Shown here in pieces: positions 15,467 to 21,580 of a DNA stretch of 28,254 nucleotides (the stretch's first letter is position 1; each line of letters opens with the position of its first letter). This DNA is from a virus. A program made the translations under genes and the position numbers. Below the pieces are notes generated by a model that saw only the letters and a list, made by a program, of their open reading frames with translations, was not told the DNA's origin and searched no databases. The stretch is taken from the IMG/VR virus record IMGVR_UViG_3300023272_000010, positions 1 through 28,254 of that record; one strand, given 5' to 3'.

Positions 15467-15622
15467 ATGAGGTGTGTGTGGATTTTAAGTTTATTACTCA
15501 CCAGCTGCACCATAAGTTTTCAAAATGTGAGCACTCATGGAACAGCTGATGATTTAATAGATGAAACATCCACACCAAATGTGGATGCCTCAGTTAGCTT
15601 GCCGATAATTCCAAGGGTGTAG
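15467..15622 (+). CDS. Small lipoprotein, possible o-spanin
   Basis: 51 residues, too short for most gene finders. The N-terminus MRCVWILSLLLTSC has a basic start, hydrophobic core and a lipobox LTSC, so signal peptidase II cleavage before Cys14 is expected. The mature part would be about 38 residues (TISFQNVSTHGTADDLIDE, then a Pro-containing end). The start lies one base after the preceding stop. Short outer-membrane lipoproteins of phages are often o-spanins, the partners of membrane-anchored i-spanins in Gram-negative lysis. Alternative roles are superinfection exclusion or a host-envelope lipoprotein. Its end overlaps 29 bases of a convergent gene. Confidence 0.55.
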   Translation: MRCVWILSLLLTSCTISFQNVSTHGTADDLIDETSTPNVDASVSLPIIPRV

Positions 15623-15935
15623 GTCGAGGAGTTCTACTAGTCATTGCTCCGGATTCATGTTCTGGGGCGAATCTAACCGTTGCTCTTTCATCTACTTTTT
15701 CTAAAGTCCTTCCAAATATTCTATCAGATTCTGCATCAGAGATTTTAGAATGAGTAATGACCACTCTACCATCCTTTATATGCATAGTAGAAAGAACTCT
15801 TTCATGCCTAGCAGCTATGGGAATTACTGGCTGCACGGTTATAGATTTATTTTCCGAATATTTCGCAGGGACTTCTTTAGCTTGTGGAGGAGCAGTTTTA
15901 GGCTTACACCAAGATAAACACGAACAGCAGCTCAT
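15594..15935 (-). CDS. Cys-rich unknown protein at the end of the recombination operon
   Basis: 113 residues from the ATG at 15935, which overlaps the exonuclease stop (ATGA) and has GAGGT upstream; an alternative GTG lies at 15941. The N-terminus is remarkable: MSCCSCLSWCKPK has four Cys in ten residues, like a metal-binding knuckle or a palmitoylation-like tag. The rest is polar and basic with no recognised domain. Tight coupling to the YqaJ nuclease suggests a DNA-processing accessory role, but this is inference. The 3' end overlaps the convergent lipoprotein gene. Confidence 0.6.
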   Translation of the reverse strand: MSCCSCLSWCKPKTAPPQAKEVPAKYSENKSITVQPVIPIAARHERVLSTMHIKDGRVVITHSKISDAESDRIFGRTLEKVDERATVRFAPEHESGAMTSRTPRPTPLELSAS

Positions 15936-16606
15936 ATACACCTCAAAGAAATTTTAGTATTACTTAACAGCATTCTAAACTTATCGGTAATATTTTTATC
16001 GACAATTTCACTAGGAAAATTTAATTTGCAGTAATCTGACCAAAATTGAAACTCAATTTCCTCAAGTTCTTTTATGAATTCCTTATTTGGATAGACATCC
16101 AATATAATGAAATCTTCTTTATGTATTTCCAACGATTGTCTTTTCTTGGGTCTATATGAGAAATAAATGGCCTGAGATGCATTTGTTACGGAAATTTGAT
16201 GCTGTAATTGGCAAATATAGTATTCTGGAATTTCACAAACGGAAGCAGCATCGTGGACAGCTTTATTCGGACATTTTATTTCTAATACCACATTATTAGT
16301 TATATTTATTCCATCCAACGATGCTGCTTGCCAATAGAACCGATCGCTTTGATAAACGCAGGGGTCAAACTGAGTTTTTAAAACTTCACAAGCGATATCT
16401 CTAGCTTCAGGTTCTAACGTTACTCCTCTTTGCATGGCCTTATTCATAATGATGGGCCTTGACATACACATCATTTCTTCCCATACGTCTAAGGATGTTT
16501 TATAAGGATTTAATCCTACTAGACAAGAGGCTGTCGTAGCCATTACGTGTCGTTCACGGTATAAATGCCATTCAGGAGTGCCTTGAACTAAGTTTAATCT
16601 AGGCAT
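15932..16606 (-). CDS. YqaJ-like (lambda exonuclease superfamily) recombination nuclease
   Basis: 224 residues, the usual size for the family. The PD-(D/E)XK core is visible: E65 and E67 in GVTLEPEARDIA, then ASLDGI with Asp98, LEIKCP with Glu109 and Lys111, and the QLQHQ motif at 133-137. It would resect double-stranded DNA 5' to 3' to make single strands for the annealing protein encoded immediately upstream. The start overlaps the end of the recT-like gene by eight bases, the classic pairing of exonuclease and annealase. It is part of a minus-strand operon comparable to the lambda pL red genes. Confidence 0.85.
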   Translation of the reverse strand: MPRLNLVQGTPEWHLYRERHVMATTASCLVGLNPYKTSLDVWEEMMCMSRPIIMNKAMQRGVTLEPEARDIACEVLKTQFDPCVYQSDRFYWQAASLDGINITNNVVLEIKCPNKAVHDAASVCEIPEYYICQLQHQISVTNASQAIYFSYRPKKRQSLEIHKEDFIILDVYPNKEFIKELEEIEFQFWSDYCKLNFPSEIVDKNITDKFRMLLSNTKISLRCI

Positions 16607-17495
16607 TTACCACCGCATGGTCTTCCACATCCCTTTTTATTTTCTCTAAATTTACTTCTATCCATTTTGTAACTAAAGCAGCTTGACTCTCTTTCAACTG
16701 TGAAAAATCAGACACATTCCATTTCTCTAAAATATATTTTTTACAATTATTTTTGAAAGCTTCTTCTGTTAATTCATACTTTGAATTCAATTCAGACAGA
16801 AGATTGGCGGCTATTATGGGATCAGAAGAGTTATTTTCCAAGGGATTTCTAGGTTTTATATCTTGAATTTGAATATTTATTTGTGGTTTTTTCTGAGATC
16901 TTGGAGAAATATCTTCATGTTCTACAGTAACAACATCTGCTTGATCCATTTCTTCTTTTATATATAACCCAGCAAGTTGGTGAGGGAATGCTTTTCTAAG
17001 AGCAGCAGCTTCTGCTACTTTTGCAAGCATAACTTTAGGCATTTTAGCCCAAAATTGTGTAAGCTCTTGTTTCCCTGTTTTTTTGTTATGAAATTTCTGA
17101 CAGTACTCCGAAAAGTCTGCCTCATACGAAACTTCATGCCAAGTTCCATCCTTTGTATATTTCTTTACAAAAGAGGTCGCGGAAAGAAGATTGCCTTGAG
17201 AGTCATATTTATATTCAGAAGCCCTTCCAGGAGCATAACATTCCGTTCTTTCAGCCACCAATCTAAGACCATCGATAGAGGTCTGTGTTGTCATGGAATC
17301 TCTACCAAGTTTGCTATCCCATCTAAATACAGCATAAATCTGCTTGCTGATAGGACATAGATTAGTTTTAGCGCAAATTGATTTAAACAGCTTAAATTCA
17401 GACGGTGTCGCCCCTTTGCAGTAAGTGTCAATGATCAATTGCTCATCTTCTGGTGTCCAAACGGACAGCGTATTTTGTTGTGATACTAGCCCCAT
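16599..17495 (-). CDS. bet: RecT/Bet-family single-strand annealing protein
   Basis: 298 residues. The N-terminal 190 residues match the Bet/RecT annealase family: CKGATPSEFKLFKSICAKTN and LCPISKQIYAVFRWDSK, then TQTSIDGLRLVAERTE, and a final WAKMPKVMLAKVAEAAALRK region. In this family the protein coats single-stranded DNA and anneals complementary strands. The C-terminal 100 residues are variable and charged. The neighbouring nuclease completes a two-component recombination system for phage replication or repair. The start at 17495 overlaps the upstream small gene by ten bases. Confidence 0.85.
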   Translation of the reverse strand: MGLVSQQNTLSVWTPEDEQLIIDTYCKGATPSEFKLFKSICAKTNLCPISKQIYAVFRWDSKLGRDSMTTQTSIDGLRLVAERTECYAPGRASEYKYDSQGNLLSATSFVKKYTKDGTWHEVSYEADFSEYCQKFHNKKTGKQELTQFWAKMPKVMLAKVAEAAALRKAFPHQLAGLYIKEEMDQADVVTVEHEDISPRSQKKPQINIQIQDIKPRNPLENNSSDPIIAANLLSELNSKYELTEEAFKNNCKKYILEKWNVSDFSQLKESQAALVTKWIEVNLEKIKRDVEDHAVVNA

Positions 17496-17680
17496 ATAAT
17501 TCCACTCCCTTTTGTTTCTATAAATTTTTTTCCAATTCTTAATGTCTTTACTAATTCCGTCTTACGTTCTGTAACCACGTAGCAATCACTCCACCAATAT
17601 TTTTCATAAAAAATAACATTGTCAGCTAGGTCTATGAAAAGCAACTCATACCAATCACTTTTTTTAAATCTATAGATCAT
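17486..17680 (-). CDS. Unknown small protein of the recombination operon
   Basis: 64 residues from the ATG at 17680, preferred over an in-frame start at 17746 because GAGGTGG lies directly upstream at 17682-17690 and the longer form would sit inside the preceding gene. It is rich in aromatic residues (DWYELLFIDLADNVIFYEKY, then WWSDCYVV). It ends inside the start of recT. No family is recognised; a RecBCD or host-nuclease inhibitor like lambda Gam would be in the right place but cannot be shown. Confidence 0.55.
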   Translation of the reverse strand: MIYRFKKSDWYELLFIDLADNVIFYEKYWWSDCYVVTERKTELVKTLRIGKKFIETKGSGIIWG

Positions 17681-17942
17681 AAACCACCTCACAGAACCAT
17701 TCTTCGTCAGCAACAAGAGCTGCCATTTCGCGCTCTCCGATACCAATAGAGCGGCAAATTATCTCTGCTTCATCCATACCATTTCTCAAGGCCTCTGCAA
17801 GTATTGGCCCGAACTCTGAAACGAAAAAGGAAGAGCAAACTGTGCTTAATGCTTCTCGTGCTTTCATTGAGTCCTTGTCCATTGCCATCTGAAGCTTAAG
17901 GTCAGAAGCATAAGAAGGGACATCACATGGTGACATATACAT
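17670..17942 (-). CDS. Unknown acidic helical protein, first gene of the minus-strand operon
   Basis: 90 residues, with AAGGA upstream of the ATG at 17942; a second ATG lies two codons in. The product is helical and acidic (KLQMAMDKDSMKAREAL, then EALRNGMDEAEIICRSIGIG). It is transcribed from the divergent regulatory region shared with the repressor, so it would be one of the first proteins made from this promoter. That position is typical for anti-host or regulatory phage proteins. The function is unknown. Confidence 0.6.
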   Translation of the reverse strand: MYMSPCDVPSYASDLKLQMAMDKDSMKAREALSTVCSSFFVSEFGPILAEALRNGMDEAEIICRSIGIGEREMAALVADEEWFCEVVYDL

Positions 17943-17989
17943 TTTAAATTCCTTGTGTTAAAACCGTAAAACCGTTACGATCAATACTC

Positions 17990-18019
17990 ATTATCACAAA
18001 AGAATGTGATTTGTTGCAA
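17990..18019 (-). promoter_or_regulatory. Promoter for the minus-strand recombination operon (pL-like)
   Basis: On the minus strand, TTGCAA (18019-18014) and an extended -10 TGTGATAAT (GATAAT at 17995-17990) are separated by 18 bases. The start of transcription would be near 17983, about 40 bases before the first ATG. Two palindromes cover the -35 and spacer/-10, so a repressor bound there would block it. Confidence 0.5.
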
Positions 18020-18022
18020 CAA
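17993..18022. promoter_or_regulatory. Two candidate operator palindromes
   Basis: ATCACA at 17993-17998 and TGTGAT at 18005-18010 form an 18-base inverted repeat with a six-base spacer, a typical size for a dimeric HTH repressor. Directly beside it TTGTTGCAACAA at 18011-18022 is a perfect 12-base palindrome. Both lie in the divergent gap between the repressor gene and the recombination operon. Two AAACCGT copies occur in the same gap at about 17961-17975. Binding by the product of 18047-18292 is inferred. Confidence 0.5.
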
Positions 18023-18046
18023 AAAACGAAAACTGGGTAAAGAAAA

Positions 18047-18292
18047 ATGAAGCTAAAAGAATATGTTGATGACACTGGCATTACATTAGCGAAGTTGGCA
18101 AAGAGAGCGGGAGTGTCCCATTCAACAATAAAGAATGCTTTTTTACAAAAGAACTTGACGCTTGAAAACGCATATAGAATTCACCTTGCTACAAAGAAAA
18201 AATGCACACTACCAGAGTTATTGTCAGAGCAAGTAATAGAAGCCATAAATCGGGATTTTGTTGATCAGGCTGCTGGCGAAAGTAGCTCATAA
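18047..18292 (+). CDS. Cro/CI-like helix-turn-helix repressor
   Basis: 81 residues. Residues 12-33 give a lambda-type HTH: ITLAKLAKRAGVSHSTIKNA, with the ALAKRAGVS-like turn, followed by a helix with LENAYRIHLATKKKC. There is no second (cleavable) domain, so it is a small Cro- or immunity-type repressor rather than a LexA-like CI. It is divergent from the minus-strand operon and lies next to two palindromes that are its probable operators. It would control the choice between the recombination operon and the replication genes. Confidence 0.8.
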   Translation: MKLKEYVDDTGITLAKLAKRAGVSHSTIKNAFLQKNLTLENAYRIHLATKKKCTLPELLSEQVIEAINRDFVDQAAGESSS

Positions 18293-18538
18293 ATAACTCC
18301 TAATAATAGGAGTATTAGCACCAAGAATAAAAAAGCGCAAATCCTATAATCAGGATCCGATTCAAAACTTACGAGAAACTTATTAATAAGTGCCCTCATA
18401 TATGCTCCAAGAAATGATATTCAGCCCCGAAGGAACATATATGAAATTTGAAATTATATAAAGATAAAAATAAAAACATTTGACAAACCAAAATTTTTTA
18501 TGCAGATAAGAGCATTCACTTTTACCAGAGAAAATGTC
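18293..18538 (+). other. Non-coding leader/intergenic region with two inverted repeats
   Basis: A 7-bp stem with a 4-base loop (ACTCCTA/TAGGAGT, 18296-18313) directly follows the repressor stop and may protect or end that transcript, though no T-tract follows. Further on, CATATATGCTCC at 18397-18408 and GGAACATATATG at 18432-18443 form an 11-of-12 inverted repeat. TTGACA at 18480-18485 is a good -35 for the downstream gene, with GATAAG at 18505-18510 as a possible -10. No convincing gene is seen here. Confidence 0.45.
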
Positions 18539-18823
18539 ATGCATATTAAATTTTGTTCTTGTTGCACTAAAAATTTGAAAACTTTGGACGTCGTTTTTGA
18601 CCTTTATAAAAATATTTGTGAATGCTATTTATTTGAACGAAAACCTTTTTCGTTGCCAAATATAGGGCTCATAGAATTTTCTCTATCCATCTTAGAAAAG
18701 AAGGGATTGGTTTTGAGTGTCGAGGATGAAAACTCGGATTTCATAGTCAAACCTTTAGGAATCTATTTAGAAGAGACGTTTATCTGTGCAGGCATATGCG
18801 AAGGGAAGGGGATAATGAAATAA
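18539..18823 (+). CDS. Unknown Cys-containing early protein
   Basis: 94 residues from the ATG at 18539. A start at 18500 is possible but would lie upstream of the transcription start predicted from TTGACA at 18480. The N-terminus has a CSCC knuckle and further Cys (ICEC), then a helix and a winged-like segment (LIEFSLSILEKKGLVLSV) ending with ICAGIC. The Cys spacing could bind a metal. It sits between the repressor and the replication genes, where phages keep regulators. No family is recognised. Confidence 0.5.
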   Translation: MHIKFCSCCTKNLKTLDVVFDLYKNICECYLFERKPFSLPNIGLIEFSLSILEKKGLVLSVEDENSDFIVKPLGIYLEETFICAGICEGKGIMK

Positions 18824-18861
18824 TCTGGTAAACTATGCGCCGTTATGGCACAGTGCAGAAA

Positions 18862-18894
18862 CGAAAAAACCCACTTGGCGGTGGGTTAATTTCG
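18862..18894 (+). terminator. Terminator-like hairpin
   Basis: AACCCAC at 18868-18874 and GTGGGTT at 18881-18887 form a stem with a TTGGCG loop. The outer CGAAA (18862-18866) pairs with TTTCG (18890-18894) across a small bulge. An A-tract precedes and only TTAATTT follows, so it may act as a terminator or attenuator of the early transcript before the replication genes. Confidence 0.5.
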
Positions 18895-18895
18895 C

Positions 18896-18984
18896 GGATA
18901 GCGTTTGAAAAACGATATCTAAGATGGGAACGTCTGAATAACACCTATCTTAGTATATTTCTCCATTTTATTCAAACGTTATCC
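18896..18984 (+). ncRNA. Long nested hairpin, structured RNA element upstream of the replication initiator
   Basis: GGATAGCGTTTGAA at 18896-18909 pairs with TTCAAACGTTATCC at 18971-18984 over 14 bases with a single G:T. Inside, CTAAGATGGG at 18919-18928 pairs with CCTATCTTAG at 18944-18953, again with a single G:T. Both non-Watson-Crick positions become G:U pairs if the plus strand is transcribed, which favours an RNA structure over a DNA cruciform. It ends 31 bases before the GTG of the initiator gene, so it could be a leader element, antitermination site or small RNA. A 62-codon reading frame across it looks non-coding. Confidence 0.55.
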
Positions 18985-19015
18985 CCGATAAAAAAATCAT
19001 TTATAGGGGCTACCC

Positions 19016-19804
19016 GTGTCTGAAAGATTTATAAAGTTTATCCCATCCGAAGAAGCATTCTGGTTAATGCAATATAAACCAAATGCATATCTACTACTTG
19101 CGCACATAGCCAACACAGCCCGCAGATATAATGGCCATCCTGATGGATTACTCATTGGACAATGTCATTTGCAGTCATGGACGTTTTATGGTTTAACGGA
19201 ACGCCAATATCGAACCGCCAAAGAAATTCTAGTAAAACGCAAACATATAATAATTATTCAAACTAACAGAACACGTCAAAAATCGACGACCGGAACGACG
19301 ACCAATTCTACACTTGTACAACTCTTAGAATCAACGTTTTGGGACATAAATCCAGAAACTAACGACGACCGAAAAGACGACCGAGCGACGACCGAGCGAC
19401 GACCGAGCGACGACAAACAAGAAAGAATAAGAAAGAATAAGAAAGAAAAAGAAGTAACCACCACCAAACCTCCTCCACCAAAAAATGCTGATGATGATGG
19501 TGGTGAAAAAATATCTTTCTGTTTTGAAGTTGGAGAATTCGAAAACATCACAGCAGATGACATGTCATCATGGAAATTAACATATCCCGACGTGGATGTT
19601 AGCCTTTGCATTAGGCAAATGCAGGAGTGGGTCATGGCAGATCCCAAGGCACGAGCCAAAAAACAGTGGAAGCGGTTCATTGTGACTTGGCTTGGTAAAA
19701 ATCAAGAAAGAATGTCTATCGCTATGAAAACAACAGAAAATAAAAATCCTTCAAGGGCATATATCAACGGTAAAAGACTAACGGAGTACGACACAGCATG
19801 GTAA
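19016..19804 (+). CDS. Phage replication initiator (lambda O-like, DnaD/winged-helix type)
   Basis: 262 residues from a GTG with AGGGG six bases upstream. The N-terminal 95 residues resemble a winged-helix replication domain (WLMQYKPNAYLLLAHIANTA, FYGLTERQYRTAKEILVKRK). The middle (about 90-160) is low-complexity, Asp/Arg/Lys-rich, and encoded by short DNA repeats that look like origin iterons. The C-terminus has a helix with YPDVDVSLCIRQMQEWVMAD and WKRFIVTWLGK, a pattern common to phage initiators. The helicase-loader gene overlaps its last bases, the usual O-P gene order. It would bind the repeats and recruit the loader. Confidence 0.75.
   Translation: MSERFIKFIPSEEAFWLMQYKPNAYLLLAHIANTARRYNGHPDGLLIGQCHLQSWTFYGLTERQYRTAKEILVKRKHIIIIQTNRTRQKSTTGTTTNSTLVQLLESTFWDINPETNDDRKDDRATTERRPSDDKQERIRKNKKEKEVTTTKPPPPKNADDDGGEKISFCFEVGEFENITADDMSSWKLTYPDVDVSLCIRQMQEWVMADPKARAKKQWKRFIVTWLGKNQERMSIAMKTTENKNPSRAYINGKRLTEYDTAW
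19284..19455 (+). other. Probable replication origin: iterons plus A-rich tract inside the initiator gene
   Basis: The motif CGACGACC occurs at 19284-19291, 19296-19303, 19363-19370, 19386-19393 and 19397-19404, with one-mismatch copies at 19375-19382 and 19408-19415. The last four follow at exactly 11-base steps. Immediately downstream are three tandem decamers GAAAGAATAA/GAAAGAATAA/GAAAGAAAAA at 19421-19450, an asymmetric purine A-rich stretch. Iterons followed by an A-rich melting region inside the initiator gene is the arrangement of lambda ori. Confidence 0.65.
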
Positions 19805-20394
19805 CTACACCACTATGCATTGGCATACCAAAAGACCTAAATGAAGCAGCTTTAAATGCAAAAATCACGTTCTCACATGATCCTGAGAAAGATTCTAAAT
19901 GCAGGATTAATATACTAAGATGGCTTAAAAACCTTGAGGGATTTCTTATTCTACATGGGGAGCCTGGACGTGGAAAGTCTTTATCCTCAGTTATTTGCAT
20001 GCACTATCTGCATAATAAATTACATATTCCATGGCATGAAATGAGATTCATAAACATTTCAGACCTATACCAGGAATGGATTATGGCAATGGACGATAGA
20101 GTTGAAATGCACCATAAGTCATACGTTCTTAGAGATGTAAAGGTATTAGTATTGGATGACATGGGAGTAAAAAAGCCCACAGAAGCATTCCTAGACTATA
20201 TTTATTACATTATCAACGAAAGAGGAAATGACAGAAAAAAAATGACCATAATCACTACAAACCTATCTGGAAAAGCATTTTCAGACATTTTGGGCCCTCG
20301 ACTTGTTAGTCGCGTTGGTTCCGGGGTTACCATCCAATTTGATTGCGAAGACCATAGGCTCAAAAGAAAGCAATTAGAGCCTATAGGAGCTTAA
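19798..20394 (+). CDS. DnaC/IstB-like AAA+ helicase loader
   Basis: 198 residues, starting inside the initiator gene (seven-base overlap). Walker A is GEPGRGKS at 54-61, Walker B is VLVLDDMG with Asp120 and Asp121, sensor-1 is TTNLS with Asn155, and arginines at 168 and 172 fit the arginine-finger region (GPRLVSRVGSG). The family loads the replicative DnaB-type helicase onto single-stranded DNA at the origin. The N-terminal helicase-binding part is short, so it probably works together with the O-like protein. No helicase gene is seen in this window, implying use of the host helicase. Confidence 0.85.
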   Translation: MVTTPLCIGIPKDLNEAALNAKITFSHDPEKDSKCRINILRWLKNLEGFLILHGEPGRGKSLSSVICMHYLHNKLHIPWHEMRFINISDLYQEWIMAMDDRVEMHHKSYVLRDVKVLVLDDMGVKKPTEAFLDYIYYIINERGNDRKKMTIITTNLSGKAFSDILGPRLVSRVGSGVTIQFDCEDHRLKRKQLEPIGA

Positions 20395-20449
20395 AAAAAC
20401 TATTCAAGCTACCTAGAGTCAAAAAATAAAAAATAGAACGTCCAAAGGC

Positions 20450-20479
20450 TTGTAATGAAGTTTTAAGGCCATTTATAAT
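20450..20479 (+). promoter_or_regulatory. Promoter upstream of the SSB-like gene
   Basis: TTGTAA at 20450-20455 and a consensus TATAAT at 20474-20479, separated by 18 bases, lie 35 bases before the ATG of the SSB-like gene. This 119-base gap between the helicase loader and the SSB-like gene holds no gene, and the promoter would drive strong separate expression. Confidence 0.6.
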
Positions 20480-20513
20480 AGTAAACATAAAACAAAATAA
20501 GGAAAAACAGGAA

Positions 20514-20939
20514 ATGAACCCAAAAATCGTAAGCTTCACACCAATCAAAGACGCTAAGAACTTTTTAGGATTCTGCGGATTGCAATTAACCGTTCTTCTC
20601 AACGGTCAGCAAATGCCAATAGTTGTTAAAGCTAAAGTGATGAGAAATAGCAATAACGGTCATGTCTTTATCACTATGCATCAGGAGTCTTATCAGAAGC
20701 AAGATGGAACCACAGGATATGCAAATGTCGTTAGAATCCCGGAAGAAAAGTTCCAAGAATTCAATAAGGCAACAGCTAAGGCATGGGATGAATATATCGC
20801 AGAAAAACATGGTACTAACAATCAAATGTCCGCTCCCACTCAGCAGCAACCAATCTATCCGCATGGGATGGTCCAAAACCAATCAAAACCACAGCAACAA
20901 TACCAACAAAAACAATACTCAGAGGAGTTACCTTTCTAA
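20514..20939 (+). CDS. SSB-like single-strand DNA-binding protein with acidic C-terminal tip
   Basis: 141 residues. The first 100 residues are beta-rich with basic and aromatic positions (FLGFCGLQLTVLLNG, VFITMHQESYQKQDGTTGY). A Gln/Pro/Asn-rich disordered linker follows (about 105-135), and it ends EELPF. The last feature is the hallmark of bacterial SSB (acidic residues then Pro-Phe), used to dock DNA-repair and replication partners. The N-terminal domain does not look like E. coli SSB, so it may be a distinct phage OB-fold. Its own promoter and its place after the helicase loader fit a replication role. Confidence 0.6.
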   Translation: MNPKIVSFTPIKDAKNFLGFCGLQLTVLLNGQQMPIVVKAKVMRNSNNGHVFITMHQESYQKQDGTTGYANVVRIPEEKFQEFNKATAKAWDEYIAEKHGTNNQMSAPTQQQPIYPHGMVQNQSKPQQQYQQKQYSEELPF

Positions 20940-20940
20940 T

Positions 20941-21123
20941 ATGGAAAATAGACATCTTTATTTTAAATTAAAAAAAATATATGAATTTCTTTCTAATCCA
21001 GAAACGATGCATCAAGGTTTTTATGAGCTTGGGCAGCTTACGCAAGATGTTTTGATTGAAGTTTTGAATACCGATAACATCGAAGAAAAAACAAGCTGCG
21101 ATTGCGATTGTCACGAGGAATAA
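20941..21123 (+). CDS. Small acidic protein between SSB-like and RusA-like genes
   Basis: 60 residues starting one base after the previous stop; an upstream in-frame start would lie inside the SSB-like gene. It is helical (YFKLKKIYEFLSNPETM, then YELGQLTQDVLIEVL) and ends with a CDCDCHEE tail whose Cys and His could bind a metal. Its stop overlaps the RusA-like start (TAATG). Function unknown. Confidence 0.55.
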   Translation: MENRHLYFKLKKIYEFLSNPETMHQGFYELGQLTQDVLIEVLNTDNIEEKTSCDCDCHEE

Positions 21124-21491
21124 TGGAAAACATTGAGATTATTGTGCCTATGACTTTGAAGTCAGAATCAAATTGCTCAGAGCATTGGACAAAGAAATCT
21201 CAACGGCATAAAGAGCAGAAAAAACTGATTTGGTGGCAATTGAAGGACAAAAAACCACCAAAGCAGACTCCAGTTGAAATCACATTAACTCGGATTGCCC
21301 CACGGTTCATGGATAAAGGCAATTTGGTGTCGAGTTTCAAGTGGGTAGAAGACGCCATAGCAGAATATTTTCATCCGGGATTAGCTCCTGGAAGAGCTGA
21401 TGGATTGGGAGACATTGAGTTTTTTCATTCCCAAGAAAAAGGGAATGCAAGAGAAAATAAAATAAGAATTGCCATTAAATATTTGAGTTGA
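21123..21491 (+). CDS. RusA-like Holliday-junction resolvase
   Basis: 122 residues from the ATG that overlaps the preceding stop; this is the usual length of RusA. Key family features are visible: a basic N-terminal half, the LTRIAP strand, Asp64 and Asn67 in MDKGNLVSS, Lys73 and Asp77 in FKWVEDAIAEYF, and Asp93/Asp97 in DGLGDIEF. RusA-type enzymes cut four-way junctions that arise in recombination and replication, and would clear branched DNA before packaging. It is the last gene before an intrinsic terminator. Sequence is diverged from E. coli RusA, so the call is family-level. Confidence 0.65.
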   Translation: MENIEIIVPMTLKSESNCSEHWTKKSQRHKEQKKLIWWQLKDKKPPKQTPVEITLTRIAPRFMDKGNLVSSFKWVEDAIAEYFHPGLAPGRADGLGDIEFFHSQEKGNARENKIRIAIKYLS

Positions 21492-21509
21492 TAGAAATCA
21501 AAGTGAAAT

Positions 21510-21525
21510 CCAGGCCCTCTCCTGG
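21510..21525 (+). other. Short inverted repeat after the resolvase gene
   Basis: CCAGG (21510-21514) and CCTGG (21521-21525) form a 5-bp stem with a six-base loop, 25 bases before a stronger terminator hairpin. It may be an ancillary part of that terminator. Confidence 0.3.
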
Positions 21526-21549
21526 AAGGTTTTCATGTTATCGTCCAAT

Positions 21550-21580
21550 AAGGCGGCTCTTTCCGGGCCGCCTTTTCTAT
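21550..21580 (+). terminator. Rho-independent terminator ending the replication/recombination unit
   Basis: AAGGCGGC at 21550-21557 pairs perfectly with GCCGCCTT at 21567-21574, with a nine-base loop and a following TTCTATTT tract. The GC-rich stem stands out from the AT-rich surroundings. It closes the transcript that ends with the RusA-like gene and separates it from the partition genes. Confidence 0.85.

Noticed and set aside
16977-17360. 127-codon plus-strand frame opposite the RecT-like gene
   Set aside because: Antisense to a well supported gene, composition is Phe/Ser/Cys-rich as expected from reverse translation, and there is no ribosome-binding site.
18835-19023. 62-codon plus-strand reading frame between the early gene and the initiator
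   Set aside because: It runs through two strong hairpins, has no Shine-Dalgarno, and overlaps the start of the initiator; the base pairing explains the sequence better than coding does.
19276-19680. 134-codon minus-strand frame opposite the initiator
   Set aside because: Low-complexity Ser/Phe/Leu reverse image of the Asp/Arg/Lys linker without a ribosome-binding site.
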